Positions 1-9,093 of a stretch of 64,000 nt of DNA are shown piece after piece; within the stretch, counting starts at the first letter, position 1, and each line of letters begins with the position of its first letter. Source of the DNA: Malikia sp. (GTDB lineage: Bacteria; Pseudomonadota; Gammaproteobacteria; Burkholderiales; Burkholderiaceae_C); the NCBI RefSeq assembly GCF_028687635.1, contig NZ_JAQTZS010000013.1, positions 1-64,000 of the forward strand, given 5' to 3'. The notes under the pieces were generated by a model. It was given only the letters and a program-made list of their open reading frames with translations. It searched no databases and was not told where the DNA came from. The translations under genes were made by a program, and so were the position numbers.

Positions 1-143
1 ACAAGAGCAAGGCCACCGAGCTGTTTGCCAAGATGCAAGCCGTGGTCGACACCATCGCCGACAAGGGCATCTTCCACAAGAACAAGGCCGCTCGCGACAA
101 GAGCCGCCTGTCCGCCAAGGTCAAGGCCCTGGCCGCCGCCTAA
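1..143 (+). CDS. rpsT: 30S ribosomal protein S20, C-terminal part
   Basis: The frame opens before the window and closes at TAA 141-143. The visible 46 residues are Lys/Ala-rich and include the segment [18 protein letters not shown], the typical end of S20, followed by an alanine tail. S20 binds the 5' domain of 16S rRNA in the small subunit. The gene is followed by two hairpins, the second a clear terminator, so it is probably monocistronic. The 5' part is missing. Confidence 0.93.
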   Translation, partial: KSKATELFAKMQAVVDTIADKGIFHKNKAARDKSRLSAKVKALAAA

Positions 144-159
144 TCAGGCAACCATCGCC

Positions 160-183
160 CGGTTCGATCGCAGGATCGAACCG
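160..183 (+). terminator. Perfect 10-bp hairpin after rpsT
   Basis: Arms 160-169 (CGGTTCGATC) and 174-183 are exact inverse complements around a 4-nt loop, starting 16 nt after the rpsT stop. No T-run follows, so this may be an RNA 3'-end stabiliser or a factor-binding site rather than the terminator. Confidence 0.5.
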
Positions 184-225
184 CGTTTGCCCCGGGTGCG
201 CTGCCAGCAGAACAGTCAACCCAGC

Positions 226-260
226 AAAAAGCCGCTACCGCAAAACGGGAGCGGCTTTTT
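226..260 (+). terminator. Rho-independent terminator of rpsT
   Basis: AAAAAGCCGCT at 226-236 pairs with AGCGGCTTTTT at 250-260 around a 13-nt loop, ending in a five-T run. This is a classical intrinsic terminator; the A/T symmetry lets it work in both directions. Confidence 0.85.
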
Positions 261-403
261 CTTTGCCCGGCGCCAGCCGACGGGAAAACCGCCAGGGCCG
301 TTCCTTGAAAAGGAATAAAATAATAAAAATTACATTGTTGCTGCCACTTGACGAAAATTCGACGGTTCGTGAGGTGATCGCGGCTTAAAACCATTGAAGC
401 GTT

Positions 404-2719
404 ATGCACTGCAGATCCTGCGGCTTTGAGCTGCCCGACGAAGCCAAACTCTGTACCGCCTGCGGTGTGGAACAGCCCGCAGGACTCACGGCCGCCACCG
501 AGACCGATTCCGGGCTGGCTCAGCAAAGCCCGGTGACTGCGTCCGATGCAACCGACCAGCAAGCGGCCGATGCCCAGGCACTGCTGGCCTTGATAGGCTC
601 CAAGTCGTCCTTGGTCGCCGACCTCGACGCTGGCGCGCCTCCGCGGACAAGCGAGACAGGCGACGGCACGGCGACGGAGCCAGCGCCAGAGCCCAAGCGC
701 AAGCGCAAGCCCAGGAAGAAGCCCGAGCCAGATGAGGCAGTCTTGCCACCCGAGCCCGAGCCCGAGCCAGAACCAGAACCCGTGCCTGCGCCCAAGCCCA
801 AGCGCAAGGCCAGGAAGAAGTCCGAGCCGCCCGAGGTGGTCTTGCCGCCTGAGCCGGAGCCAGAGCCAGAACCAGAACCAGAGCAAGTTCCAGCCGCAGC
901 GGAACCAGCACCTGCCGCAACGGCCGCACCCATCGTCTCCGAGGACGCCCTGGCCTTGTTCCTGGCGGAAACGCTGGGGGTACCCTCTGCCACGGAGGAC
1001 AGCAAGCCAGCCGAGAGCCTTGATGAGTCGCTTGAGCAGCCGCCCCGGGCCGCCGAGGATGAAGCTCGATCGGCGGCGGCCAACGAATCCGTCCAGCAGG
1101 CCAAGGCCCCTGACGAGATCGTGCCGCTTGCCGACGAAGTCATGACGGCCGGCACGGTGGCAACGGTGGAAAAGACCGCCGAGCCAGAGCCCGAGCCCGT
1201 GTCAATGCCAGAGCCAGAGCCAGCCATCGTGGAAGACCGAACGAACATCCCCCTCCCCCCCGAGGAGGCCAGCGCGCTCGCCCAAACGACTGCCGCGCCC
1301 GCGCCCGCGCCCGCGCCTGAGCCCGCGCCTGAGACTGGCAAAGCGCCCGATCCCGTGCTGGAACCGCAAGACATTCCATCCCCGCAGCGGCCCGAGCCCA
1401 AGCTGAACCACGAACCGGAATCCGCTACATTCAGCGCGAAACCGCTGCCTGCAGCCGGCGTCGAGCCAGTGGCGGCGGTGAAAAAATACAAGACCTGGCT
1501 CTATGCGGGAGCCGCCTCGCTGGTGGTCGCTGGCGCCGGCGCAATCGGGTACTGGGGCTGGAGCCAGAAAGCCGTGATCGAGGAGCAGGCGAACGTGATC
1601 GCCCGCTATCAGCAGGAAACCCTGATCCGCCTGGCCGACGAAGCGCGAAAGAAAGCCGAGGAGGAAGCGGCCGCGGTGGCAGCCGCCGCCAAGACCGAAA
1701 TCGAAACCGAAAGCCCGCCGGCAGCCACCGAAGCCGCTGCGCCGACCGCCGGAACGGTCGAGACCGCCAAAACCGGCAAGAACCAGCCAGGCACCGAGGT
1801 GAAGCCGCCGCCAGTCAAGCCGAAAGCCCAACCGAGGGAGGACATCGTGCCGGCGGCGCCCAACCCTTCCATGAGGGAGGCGACCCACCACGCGCCGCGC
1901 CCGCGCGCGCGCAGCACACCCGAGGAAGCCAGCGGCATGCCGGTGCTGGTGACCCATGCGCCGCGCCCGCGCAGTGCGCCAGTCGAAAGACTCGCGCCGG
2001 TCGAGGTCAGATCGGAGCCCGTGGCAATGGTTGCCGCGAATGGCCGCCCCAGCTACAAGCCGGCTACCCAGACGAGCGAGCCATCCATCTCGATCAGCGC
2101 CGATATGTCACTGCGGGCACGCTACATGACCGCGACACCGGAAGAGCTGGTGACCCATGCCTCGCAATGCTCGGGCATCAACCCCTGCGCCATGGTCATG
2201 ATGGCCGCCGCCGACCCACACAACGAGGCCGCGATCCAGGCCGCGATGGCAAAGGCCCAGGCCTACAACCGTGCCCCAACGGGTAACCGCAAAGCCGCCG
2301 CCAACCTGAGCCAGCAAGGCCAGGCCGAGCAGCAAAGGGGCAATCACCAGCGGGCCATCGAACTGTTCCGACAAGCCTTGGCATCGGATCCTTCACATGC
2401 CGGCACGCTGTCCCTGCTGGCGCAGTCGCTGCTGAGCAGGGGCGAACTCGAAGAAAGCGGCCAGGTACTGGCATCGGCGCTGGCGATAGATCCGTCCCGG
2501 ACCTCGACCTGGATCGAGGTCGCCGATCTGTTCGCGCTCAAGGGCAATAACGAGATCGCCCACAACGCGATGGTGCTGGCCTACCGCCTATGGCCGGACA
2601 AGGTCAGGGCGAGACGGTACTTCCAGGCCAGCGCCCAGAACGATGAACGCCCTGAACTCAGGCCACTCTACCAATCGGCGTTACGCTCGATCCAGAAGAT
2701 CTCACTCAGAGGCAGCTGA
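404..2719 (+). CDS. Zinc-ribbon, low-complexity, single-TM, TPR protein
   Basis: The protein has 771 aa. The N-terminus carries a zinc-ribbon with two CxxC knuckles (MHCRSCGFEL, then LCTACG). Residues about 95-340 are acidic low-complexity sequence with long Pro-Glu runs and two near-identical Lys/Arg-Pro/Glu blocks. One membrane helix lies at about 364-386 (TWLYAGAASLVVAGAGAIGY). It is followed by an Ala/Glu coiled stretch and Pro-rich sequence, and about residues 630-740 are TPR-like helices (RAIELFRQALASDP, LASALAIDPS). The zinc-ribbon would face the cytoplasm and the TPR end the periplasm. That topology suggests an envelope scaffold, but no function can be assigned. The 21-bp gap to the convergent neighbour holds no terminator. 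Confidence 0.8.
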   Translation: MHCRSCGFELPDEAKLCTACGVEQPAGLTAATETDSGLAQQSPVTASDATDQQAADAQALLALIGSKSSLVADLDAGAPPRTSETGDGTATEPAPEPKRKRKPRKKPEPDEAVLPPEPEPEPEPEPVPAPKPKRKARKKSEPPEVVLPPEPEPEPEPEPEQVPAAAEPAPAATAAPIVSEDALALFLAETLGVPSATEDSKPAESLDESLEQPPRAAEDEARSAAANESVQQAKAPDEIVPLADEVMTAGTVATVEKTAEPEPEPVSMPEPEPAIVEDRTNIPLPPEEASALAQTTAAPAPAPAPEPAPETGKAPDPVLEPQDIPSPQRPEPKLNHEPESATFSAKPLPAAGVEPVAAVKKYKTWLYAGAASLVVAGAGAIGYWGWSQKAVIEEQANVIARYQQETLIRLADEARKKAEEEAAAVAAAAKTEIETESPPAATEAAAPTAGTVETAKTGKNQPGTEVKPPPVKPKAQPREDIVPAAPNPSMREATHHAPRPRARSTPEEASGMPVLVTHAPRPRSAPVERLAPVEVRSEPVAMVAANGRPSYKPATQTSEPSISISADMSLRARYMTATPEELVTHASQCSGINPCAMVMMAAADPHNEAAIQAAMAKAQAYNRAPTGNRKAAANLSQQGQAEQQRGNHQRAIELFRQALASDPSHAGTLSLLAQSLLSRGELEESGQVLASALAIDPSRTSTWIEVADLFALKGNNEIAHNAMVLAYRLWPDKVRARRYFQASAQNDERPELRPLYQSALRSIQKISLRGS
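692..883 (+). repeat. Two tandem ~96-nt coding repeats
   Basis: Blocks 692-790 and 791-883 are tandem copies inside the zinc-ribbon/TPR gene. Each encodes a basic stretch (KRKARKK) followed by VLPPEPEPEPEPEP. The copies differ mainly in synonymous or conservative positions. The Glu-Pro codons (GAGCCn/GAACCn) make a hexanucleotide tract prone to slippage. Confidence 0.75.
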
Positions 2720-2740
2720 CGGCCTGGGGCCGGAGGCGAG

Positions 2741-3058
2741 TCAGGTGGCGGGAAGGTCGGGTAGCAGGCAGGCCTCGACCACCTGCAGGTCGTTGTCGCG
2801 CGCGAAGCCCATCACGAAGTTCCAGGCCATCAGGTCGAAGTCGCGCAGGTCGGCGTGCACCACGACGCACTTGACGCCGTTGATGACCTTGGGAATGCAC
2901 CAGGGCGAATAGCTGAGGTGGGCACCTGGCAGATTGCCACCCGGTCTGAACTGGCTCATCACGCCCGCCAGCCGCTCCGCCCAGTCACTGGGGCGGAAGG
3001 TCCGGCCACTGTGGGTGACACCCTGAATGAAGAATTCTTTGGCGGAGGGAGAGAGCAT
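2741..3058 (-). CDS. DUF3579 domain protein
   Basis: The sequence from MLSPSAKEFFIQG through TFRPSDWAERLAGVMSQF to CVVVHADLRDFDLMAWNFVMGFA matches the small DUF3579 family of betaproteobacteria, which has no known function. I chose the ATG at 3058 (105 aa) because family members start just before KEFFIQG and AGAGGA lies about 10 nt upstream. The frame is open to a TTG at 3112. It is divergent from argD, a common arrangement. It has no membrane segment or signal peptide. Confidence 0.85.
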   Translation of the reverse strand: MLSPSAKEFFIQGVTHSGRTFRPSDWAERLAGVMSQFRPGGNLPGAHLSYSPWCIPKVINGVKCVVVHADLRDFDLMAWNFVMGFARDNDLQVVEACLLPDLPAT

Positions 3059-3325
3059 CGGGGCAGAGTCCTCTGGAAACGGATGGACATGACGGCGCTG
3101 AGGATCGCTCAATTCCGTGTGAGGAGTGAGCGAAATTCTATCTTATATAAGACTCAGGACAAGCCATGGCACTTATGCCGGCGCGATATGGGAAGCCGCA
3201 TCCCGGCGTCATGAAAGCATGCCAGGACTGGACCTAAAATGCCAACAGACGCCATCCGGTCAATGCCCGGGTCCGGCCCGTCCAACACAGACTCACCGTT
3301 TTTCACGTTTTTTGGAAACCTCGCC

Positions 3326-4525
3326 ATGTCCAACGCTGCTCCGGTCGAACCGCATGTCATGAACACCTACGGCCGCCTGCCGATCGCGCTCTCGCACGGC
3401 CACGGCTGCCGCGTCTGGGACGTGAATGGCAAGGAATACCTGGATGCGCTCGGCGGCATCGCCGTCAACACGCTGGGCCACGCGCATCCCAAGCTGGTAC
3501 CCGCGCTGCAAGAGCAGATCGGCAAGCTGATCCACATCAGCAACTACTACTACAACCCGGCCACCGAGCAGCTCGCCGCCATGCTGTGCGAACGCTCGGG
3601 GCTGGACAAGGTGTTCTTCTGCTCCAGCGGCCTGGAAGCCAACGAGGCCGCGCTCAAGCTGGCGCGCAAGTTCGGCCATGACAAGGGCATCGACCGGCCC
3701 GAGATCGTGGTCTACGAGAAGGCCTTCCACGGCCGCTCGATCGCCACGCTGAGCGCGACTGGCAACCCCAAGGTGCAAGCCGGCTTCGGCCCGCTGGTCG
3801 AGGGCTTCATCCGCGTGCCGCTCAATGACATCGAGGCGATCAAGCAGGCCACCGCCGGCAACCCGAACGTGGTGGCGGTGTTCTTCGAGGCGATCCAGGG
3901 CGAAGGCGGCGTGCACCCGATGGACGCCGACTACATGCGCGAGGTGCGCGCCCTGTGCGACGCCAACGACTGGCTGCTGATGATCGACGAGGTGCAGTGC
4001 GGCATGGGCCGCACCGGCAAATGGTTCGCGCACCAGTGGGCCGGCATCCAGCCCGACGTGATGCCGCTGGCCAAGGGCCTGGGCTCGGGCGTGCCGATCG
4101 GCGCCGTCGTCGCCGGCCCCAAGGCCGCCAGCATCTTCGGCCCCGGCAACCATGGCACCACCTTCGGCGGCAACCCGCTGGCGGTACGCGCTGGCCTGGA
4201 AACGATCCGCATCATGGAGGAAGACGGCCTGCTTGAGAACGCCGCCCAGGTCGGCCAGCACCTGCAGACCGCCCTCGTCACGCAGCTGATGGGCGTGGCC
4301 GGCGTGAAAGAGGTGCGCGGCAAGGGCCTGATGCTGGGCATCGAGCTCGACCGCCCCTGCGGCGTGCTGGTCAACCGCTGCGCCGAGGCCGGCCTGCTGC
4401 TGAGCGTGACCGCCGACAGCGTGATCCGCATGGTGCCGCCGCTGATCCTGTCGGTGGCCGAGGCCGACGAGATCGTCGCCAAGCTGGTCCCGCTGATCAA
4501 GGCCTTCCTGGCCGAACAAGCCTGA
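3326..4525 (+). CDS. argD: Acetylornithine aminotransferase
   Basis: This is a PLP-dependent class III aminotransferase of 399 aa that converts N-acetylglutamate semialdehyde to N-acetylornithine in arginine synthesis. Visible features: the HVMNTYGRLPIAL start, GGIAVNTLGHAHP, FCSSGLEANEAALKLARK, YEKAFHGRSIATLSATGNPK, LMIDEVQCGMGRTGKWFAHQ, and LAKGLGSGVPIGAVVAG with the Schiff-base lysine. The ATG at 3326, preceded by GGAAA, is the expected N-terminus; an upstream ATG at 3239 would add 29 unlikely residues. It is followed 8 bp later by argF, so the two probably form an operon. DapC activity is possible for this family. Confidence 0.95.
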   Translation: MSNAAPVEPHVMNTYGRLPIALSHGHGCRVWDVNGKEYLDALGGIAVNTLGHAHPKLVPALQEQIGKLIHISNYYYNPATEQLAAMLCERSGLDKVFFCSSGLEANEAALKLARKFGHDKGIDRPEIVVYEKAFHGRSIATLSATGNPKVQAGFGPLVEGFIRVPLNDIEAIKQATAGNPNVVAVFFEAIQGEGGVHPMDADYMREVRALCDANDWLLMIDEVQCGMGRTGKWFAHQWAGIQPDVMPLAKGLGSGVPIGAVVAGPKAASIFGPGNHGTTFGGNPLAVRAGLETIRIMEEDGLLENAAQVGQHLQTALVTQLMGVAGVKEVRGKGLMLGIELDRPCGVLVNRCAEAGLLLSVTADSVIRMVPPLILSVAEADEIVAKLVPLIKAFLAEQA

Positions 4526-4533
4526 GCCCGGTC

Positions 4534-5505
4534 ATGAACGCGTCCATCACTCCCCCGGTGCCGGTCCGGCATTACCTGCAGTTCAAGGACTTCAGCGCCG
4601 ACGAATACGCCTACCTGCTCGAACGCATCTGGCTGATCAAGCGCAAGTTCAAGACCTACCAGAAGCACCACACGCTGACCGATCGCACGCTGGCCATGAT
4701 CTTCGAGAAGGCCAGCACCCGCACCCGCGTGAGCTTCGAGGCCGGCATGTACCAGCTCGGCGGCAGCGTGGTGCACCTGACCACCGGCGACAGCCAGCTG
4801 GGCCGTTCGGAGCCGATCGAGGACAGCGCGCGCGTGATCAGCCGCATGACCGACATCGTGATGATCCGCACCTTCGGCCAGGAGAAGATCGAACGCTTCG
4901 CGGCGCATTCGCGGGTGCCGGTCATCAACGGCCTGACCAACGAGTTCCACCCCTGCCAGATCCTGGCCGACCTGTTCACCTGGCTCGAACACCGTGGCCG
5001 GCGCGCCGATGGCAGCATCGACCCGGACGCGCTGCGCGGCAAGACCGTGGCCTGGGTCGGCGATGGCAACAACATGGCCAACACCTGGCTGCAGGCGGCC
5101 GAGCTGCTGGGCTTCAAGGTCCATGTCAGCACGCCGAGCGGCTACGAGGTCGATGCCAGCATCGCCGGCGTCAACCGCGGCGACTGCTGGCAGGTGTTCG
5201 ACGATCCGATGGAAGCCTGCCGTGGCGCCGATCTGGTCACGACCGACGTCTGGACCAGCATGGGCTGGGAGGCCGAGAACGAGAAGCGCATGCAAGCCTT
5301 CGCGGCCTGGTGCGTGACGCCCGGGATGATGGCGATGGCGCAGCCCGATGCGCTGTTCATGCACTGCCTGCCGGCGCACCGAGGCGAGGAAGTCACGGCC
5401 GACGTGATCGACGGGCCGCAGAGCGTGGTCTGGGACGAGGCCGAGAACCGCATGCATGTGCAGAAGGCGCTGATGGAGTATCTGCTGCTGGGCCGTCTGG
5501 CCTGA
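4534..5505 (+). CDS. argF: Ornithine carbamoyltransferase
   Basis: The protein has 323 aa. It transfers the carbamoyl group from carbamoyl phosphate to ornithine, giving citrulline. All family signatures are present: carbamoyl-phosphate loop FEKASTRTRVSFE, HPCQILADLFT (ornithine domain hinge), GDGNNMANTW, the DVWTSMGWE loop and the catalytic HCLPAHRGEEV near the C-terminus. It is cytosolic and presumably trimeric. It lies 8 bp after argD and 11 bp before a methyltransferase gene, so all three may be co-transcribed. Confidence 0.97.
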   Translation: MNASITPPVPVRHYLQFKDFSADEYAYLLERIWLIKRKFKTYQKHHTLTDRTLAMIFEKASTRTRVSFEAGMYQLGGSVVHLTTGDSQLGRSEPIEDSARVISRMTDIVMIRTFGQEKIERFAAHSRVPVINGLTNEFHPCQILADLFTWLEHRGRRADGSIDPDALRGKTVAWVGDGNNMANTWLQAAELLGFKVHVSTPSGYEVDASIAGVNRGDCWQVFDDPMEACRGADLVTTDVWTSMGWEAENEKRMQAFAAWCVTPGMMAMAQPDALFMHCLPAHRGEEVTADVIDGPQSVVWDEAENRMHVQKALMEYLLLGRLA

Positions 5506-5516
5506 GCGCGCAGCCG

Positions 5517-6449
5517 ATGCAAGCCCTGCTCGACGCGATCGCGCGTGCCGACAAACCCGCCGAGGCGTCACGCCTGTTCCACGGCCGCGGCGGCCTCTAC
5601 CCGGGCTGCGAGCACCTGGCGCTCGACGCCTATCCGCCGGTCTGGCTGCTGACCAGCTTCCAGCCGCTGGGCGAAGACGAGCTGGACCAGATCCAGGCAG
5701 CGCTGGCCAGGCGCTGGAACGAGATCGCCCCGGGCGAGCCGCTGAACTGGGTCTACCAGTGCCGCTTCGAGGGCCGCACCGACACCCGGCTGATGGCCGG
5801 CAGCGTGCCCGAGCCGCATGTGGTGAACGAGCGCGGCGCGCGCTACCTGGTGCACCTGCTCAGGGGCCAGAACCACGGCCTGTTCCTCGACATGGCCGAG
5901 GGCCGGGCCTGGGTGCGCGACCACGCGGCCAGCCATCCGCGCCTGAAGATGCTCAACCTGTTCGCCTACACCTGCGCCTTCTCGGTCGCGGCGCTGCAGG
6001 GCGGCGCGCGCCAGGTGGTCAACCTTGACATGAGCGCGGGCGCCATCGCTACGGGTCAGCAGAACCACGCGCTCAACGACCTGCGGGGGCGCGCCAGCTT
6101 CCTGTCGCACGACCTGTTCAAGACCTGGGGCAAGATCACGCGCGGCGGCCCCTACGACCTGATCGTGGTCGACCCGCCCAGCTACCAGAAGGGCAGCTTC
6201 GTCGCCAGCCAGGACTACCGCAAGCTGATGCGCCGCCTGCCCGACCTGCTGATTCCGGGCGCACGGGTGCTGATCTGCCTCAACGCCCCCGAACTGAGCC
6301 CGACCTTCCTGCGGGAGCAGATGCAGGAGGCCGCGCCCGAACTGGTCTTCGAGCAGCGGCTGCCGAACCCGGCGGCATTCGCCGACATCTCGCCCGACCG
6401 CGCGCTCAAGGTACTGGTGTACCGCGCGCCCGACCTGCCATCACCATGA
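5517..6449 (+). CDS. SAM-dependent methyltransferase, RlmI-like, no PUA
   Basis: The protein has 310 aa from the ATG at 5517; the frame is open further upstream inside argF, but that part is a shadow. The core is a class I Rossmann methyltransferase: LNLFAYTCAFSVAALQGGA (SAM loop), VNLDMSAGAI (acidic ribose-binding end) and DLIVVDPPSYQKGSF (DPPS motif of RNA/protein base methylases). It resembles the catalytic domain of the 23S rRNA cytosine methylases RlmI/RlmK but lacks the PUA domain. The rRNA substrate is inferred. Its stop overlaps the next start (ATGA). Confidence 0.85.
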   Translation: MQALLDAIARADKPAEASRLFHGRGGLYPGCEHLALDAYPPVWLLTSFQPLGEDELDQIQAALARRWNEIAPGEPLNWVYQCRFEGRTDTRLMAGSVPEPHVVNERGARYLVHLLRGQNHGLFLDMAEGRAWVRDHAASHPRLKMLNLFAYTCAFSVAALQGGARQVVNLDMSAGAIATGQQNHALNDLRGRASFLSHDLFKTWGKITRGGPYDLIVVDPPSYQKGSFVASQDYRKLMRRLPDLLIPGARVLICLNAPELSPTFLREQMQEAAPELVFEQRLPNPAAFADISPDRALKVLVYRAPDLPSP

Positions 6450-6760
6450 GCCAATGCCAGAGCTGCGGCGCCTGCTGCGCCAACTTCCGCGTCGATTTCT
6501 CGATCTACGAACTCGATACCGAGGGCGGATCCGTGCCCGCCGGCCTGACGGTCGAGGTCAACGGCAACACCGCGCGCATGCGCGGCACCGACCATGTGCC
6601 GATCCGCTGCGCCGCGCTGTGCGGCAAGCTGGGCGAGCAGATCGGCTGCGGCATCTACGAATGGCGGCCCTCGCCCTGCCGTGAGTTCGAGGAAGGCAGC
6701 GATGCCTGCAACCGCGCGCGGGCGCGCCACGGCATGCCGGCGATCGGCAGCCCCTTCTGA
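6446..6760 (+). CDS. YkgJ-family cysteine cluster protein
   Basis: The protein has 104 aa with a metal-binding pattern starting CQSCGACC, then RCAALCG, IGCGIYEWRPSPCREF and a last Cys in GSDACNRAR. This matches the zinc/iron CxxCxxCC family (YkgJ/UPF0153), whose role is uncertain. It overlaps the upstream methyltransferase by 4 bp, so translation is probably coupled, and lies 8 bp before kynB. Confidence 0.88.
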   Translation: MSQCQSCGACCANFRVDFSIYELDTEGGSVPAGLTVEVNGNTARMRGTDHVPIRCAALCGKLGEQIGCGIYEWRPSPCREFEEGSDACNRARARHGMPAIGSPF

Positions 6761-6768
6761 GCCGTGTC

Positions 6769-7431
6769 ATGAGCCGGATCTGGGACATCTCGCCGCCGGT
6801 CGCGGCGTCCAGCCCGGTCTACCCGGGCGATGCGCCTTACCGCCGCGAGTGGCAGAGCCGGATCGGTCCGGACTGCGCGGTCAACCTCAGCGCCATCACG
6901 CTCACGCCCCATGTCGGCGCCCATGCCGATGCCCCGCTGCACTATGACACGGCGGGACAATCGGCTGGCGGGATGGACCTGGCGCCCTTCATCGGCCACT
7001 GTCGCGTGATCCATGCCATCGGCTGCGGCCCCCGGGTGCGGTGGCGCGACCTCGCCCACGCGCTGCCCGCTGACCAGGCCATCCCGGCGCGCATCCTGAT
7101 CCGGACCTACCGGCGGCAACCCAGGCAGTGGGACCCGGACCTGGCCGGCATCGCGCCCGAAGCGATCGAACGCCTGGCCGGGCTCGGCGTGCGGCTGATC
7201 GGCATCGACAGCGCCAGCATCGACCCGGCCGACAGCGTCGCGCTGGAAAGTCACCAGGCGCTGCGCCGCGGCGACCTGCGCGTGCTGGAAAACCTCTGCC
7301 TCGACGCGGTGGCCGAAGGCGACTACGAGCTGATCGCGTTGCCGCTCAAGCTGATGGACTGCGAGGCCAGCCCGGTGCGCGCGGTGCTGCGGCCGTTCAC
7401 GGACGGGCCGCCCTTGGCCATGCCAAGGTAG
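6769..7431 (+). CDS. kynB: Kynurenine formamidase (arylformamidase)
   Basis: The protein has 220 aa and belongs to the metal-dependent cyclase/KynB family. It hydrolyses N-formylkynurenine to kynurenine in tryptophan catabolism. The start IWDISPPVAASSPVYPGD and the metal motif HVGAHADAPLHY are diagnostic, as are the later IGIDSASIDPADS and SHQALRRGDLRVLENLCLD segments. No kynA or kynU is in view, so the rest of the pathway, if present, is elsewhere. It probably belongs to the argD-argF-methyltransferase transcription unit. Confidence 0.92.
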   Translation: MSRIWDISPPVAASSPVYPGDAPYRREWQSRIGPDCAVNLSAITLTPHVGAHADAPLHYDTAGQSAGGMDLAPFIGHCRVIHAIGCGPRVRWRDLAHALPADQAIPARILIRTYRRQPRQWDPDLAGIAPEAIERLAGLGVRLIGIDSASIDPADSVALESHQALRRGDLRVLENLCLDAVAEGDYELIALPLKLMDCEASPVRAVLRPFTDGPPLAMPR

Positions 7432-7445
7432 TACCGCCCGCCGCG

Positions 7446-8867
7446 TCAGGCGGACTTGAACACCGCGATGACCTGGAGCAACTGCTCGGCCTGGTTGTTG
7501 AGGCTGCGCGCCGCGGCCAGCGACTGCTCGGCCAAGGCCGCGTTGCGCTGCGTCGAGTCATCGAGCATGTTGACGGAATCATTGATCTGACGAATGCCAC
7601 TCGCCTCCTCGCCCGTGGTGCGGCTGATGCCTTCGATGATCACGCTCACCCTGCCCGCGCTCTCGACCACCTCGGAGATCGTCGTTCCAGCGGAACGCAC
7701 CAGCAGGGTGCCGGCCCCGACCTTTTCGATGCTCGCGCCGATCAGCTCCTTGATTTCCTTGGCGGCGAGCGCGCTGCGCTGCGCGAGCGTGCGCACCTCG
7801 GCGGCCACCACGGCGAAGCCCCGGCCCTGCTCGCCGGCGCGCGCGGCCTCGACCGAGGCATTGAGCGCCAGGATATTGGTCTGGAACGCGATGCCGTCGA
7901 TCACGCCGATGATGTCGCCGATCTTCTGGCTGCTCTCGTTGATGTCGTCCATCGTGCTGACCACCTTGCCGACGACCTGGCCACCACGCTGCGCGGCATC
8001 GGCGTTGAGCTGTGCCATCTCCCTGGCCTGGTGCGCGAAATCATCGCTCTGCCGGATGGCGGAGGTGAACTCCTCCAGGCTGGCCGCCGTCTGCTCGATG
8101 CTGCTGGCCGCGCTCTCGGTACGGGCGCTGAGGTTCTGGTTGCCCGCGGCGATCTCCTCGCTGGCCGAGCGCATGTGGTCGATCGAGTCACGCATCGTCG
8201 TCACGGCCTGCTGCATGCGCTGCAAGGTGGACTGCAGCGCCTGACCCAGCGGCGTGCTGGCCTCGAAACCCTGGGCGTCGAGCGCGATGCCGTCGGGCTG
8301 GTTGACGCGCTGCACCATGACCTGCAGCTCAACGCCCTCGCGCGCCACGCGCACCAGACCCGCGACCAGTATCAACTCAAGAGAGGTCTGCACGACGACA
8401 TAGATCGCGTGCAAGACGACACGCGCGAAATCGGGTTCATTGAGGCAGTAGAAGCCCAGGCCGCTCGCGAGCAGGCGATCGAACAGCAGATGGTGGACGG
8501 CGAACAGCACGGCCCCCAGCACGATTGGCCGCCAGTCCAGGTAGACCATCACCAAGGACAGCGTCACGAAAACACCGAAATGGAATTCAACCATGCCGCG
8601 CGCGAGCTGGATGTGCAGGATCACGAGACCGACCAGGGTGGCGGTCAGCACCAGGCGCGAACCCAGGCTGGCGCGCGCGGTGAAATAGGCACCAGCGGCC
8701 AGCAACATCAGCACGGCCGCGACCACGAAGGCCAGCGTGGACTCAACGAACTGCAGGCCGAGCACGACGGCGCCCACCGCGCCAATGGCATTCGAGAGCA
8801 ACAGGATCTTGTCGCCCAGCAAGGCACGCTGATCCACGGTGGAAACACTTTGGGCAGCCAAGGTCAT
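7446..8867 (-). CDS. Methyl-accepting chemotaxis protein, multi-TM sensor
   Basis: The protein has 473 aa from the ATG at 8867; a GTG at 8930 would extend it by 21 residues. The N-terminal ~170 residues form about six hydrophobic segments with no large periplasmic domain, suggesting a membrane-embedded or cytoplasmic-signal sensor. No clear HAMP domain follows. The signalling domain starts near residue 215 and has the hairpin tip [42 protein letters not shown]. It passes input to CheA/CheW. No CheB/CheR-binding pentapeptide is seen at the C-terminus, which ends LLQVIAVFKSA. Confidence 0.9.
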   Translation of the reverse strand: MTLAAQSVSTVDQRALLGDKILLLSNAIGAVGAVVLGLQFVESTLAFVVAAVLMLLAAGAYFTARASLGSRLVLTATLVGLVILHIQLARGMVEFHFGVFVTLSLVMVYLDWRPIVLGAVLFAVHHLLFDRLLASGLGFYCLNEPDFARVVLHAIYVVVQTSLELILVAGLVRVAREGVELQVMVQRVNQPDGIALDAQGFEASTPLGQALQSTLQRMQQAVTTMRDSIDHMRSASEEIAAGNQNLSARTESAASSIEQTAASLEEFTSAIRQSDDFAHQAREMAQLNADAAQRGGQVVGKVVSTMDDINESSQKIGDIIGVIDGIAFQTNILALNASVEAARAGEQGRGFAVVAAEVRTLAQRSALAAKEIKELIGASIEKVGAGTLLVRSAGTTISEVVESAGRVSVIIEGISRTTGEEASGIRQINDSVNMLDDSTQRNAALAEQSLAAARSLNNQAEQLLQVIAVFKSA

Positions 8868-9093
8868 GAGTTCACTTTCAGGGGCTGGTGAGGGACGGAA
8901 ACGAGCGACAAGCCAAGGCGAAGCCGACACCTGGAAGCGGCAGCAGACTCAGCACGTCATGGTCTATGTGCAGAGTGTAACGTTCTCGTCAAAACGGTCA
9001 GATCTACCCTTGGTCAGCCGCGATCGCACATCCCATGATCGAGCTGGTCGAGGCGGCGACGGCGCTGGGCTGGCTCGCGCCAGCCGGCGTCGG

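Noticed and set aside
3931-5571. Long minus-strand frame across argD-argF
   Set aside because: Antisense to two well-supported enzymes with full signatures.
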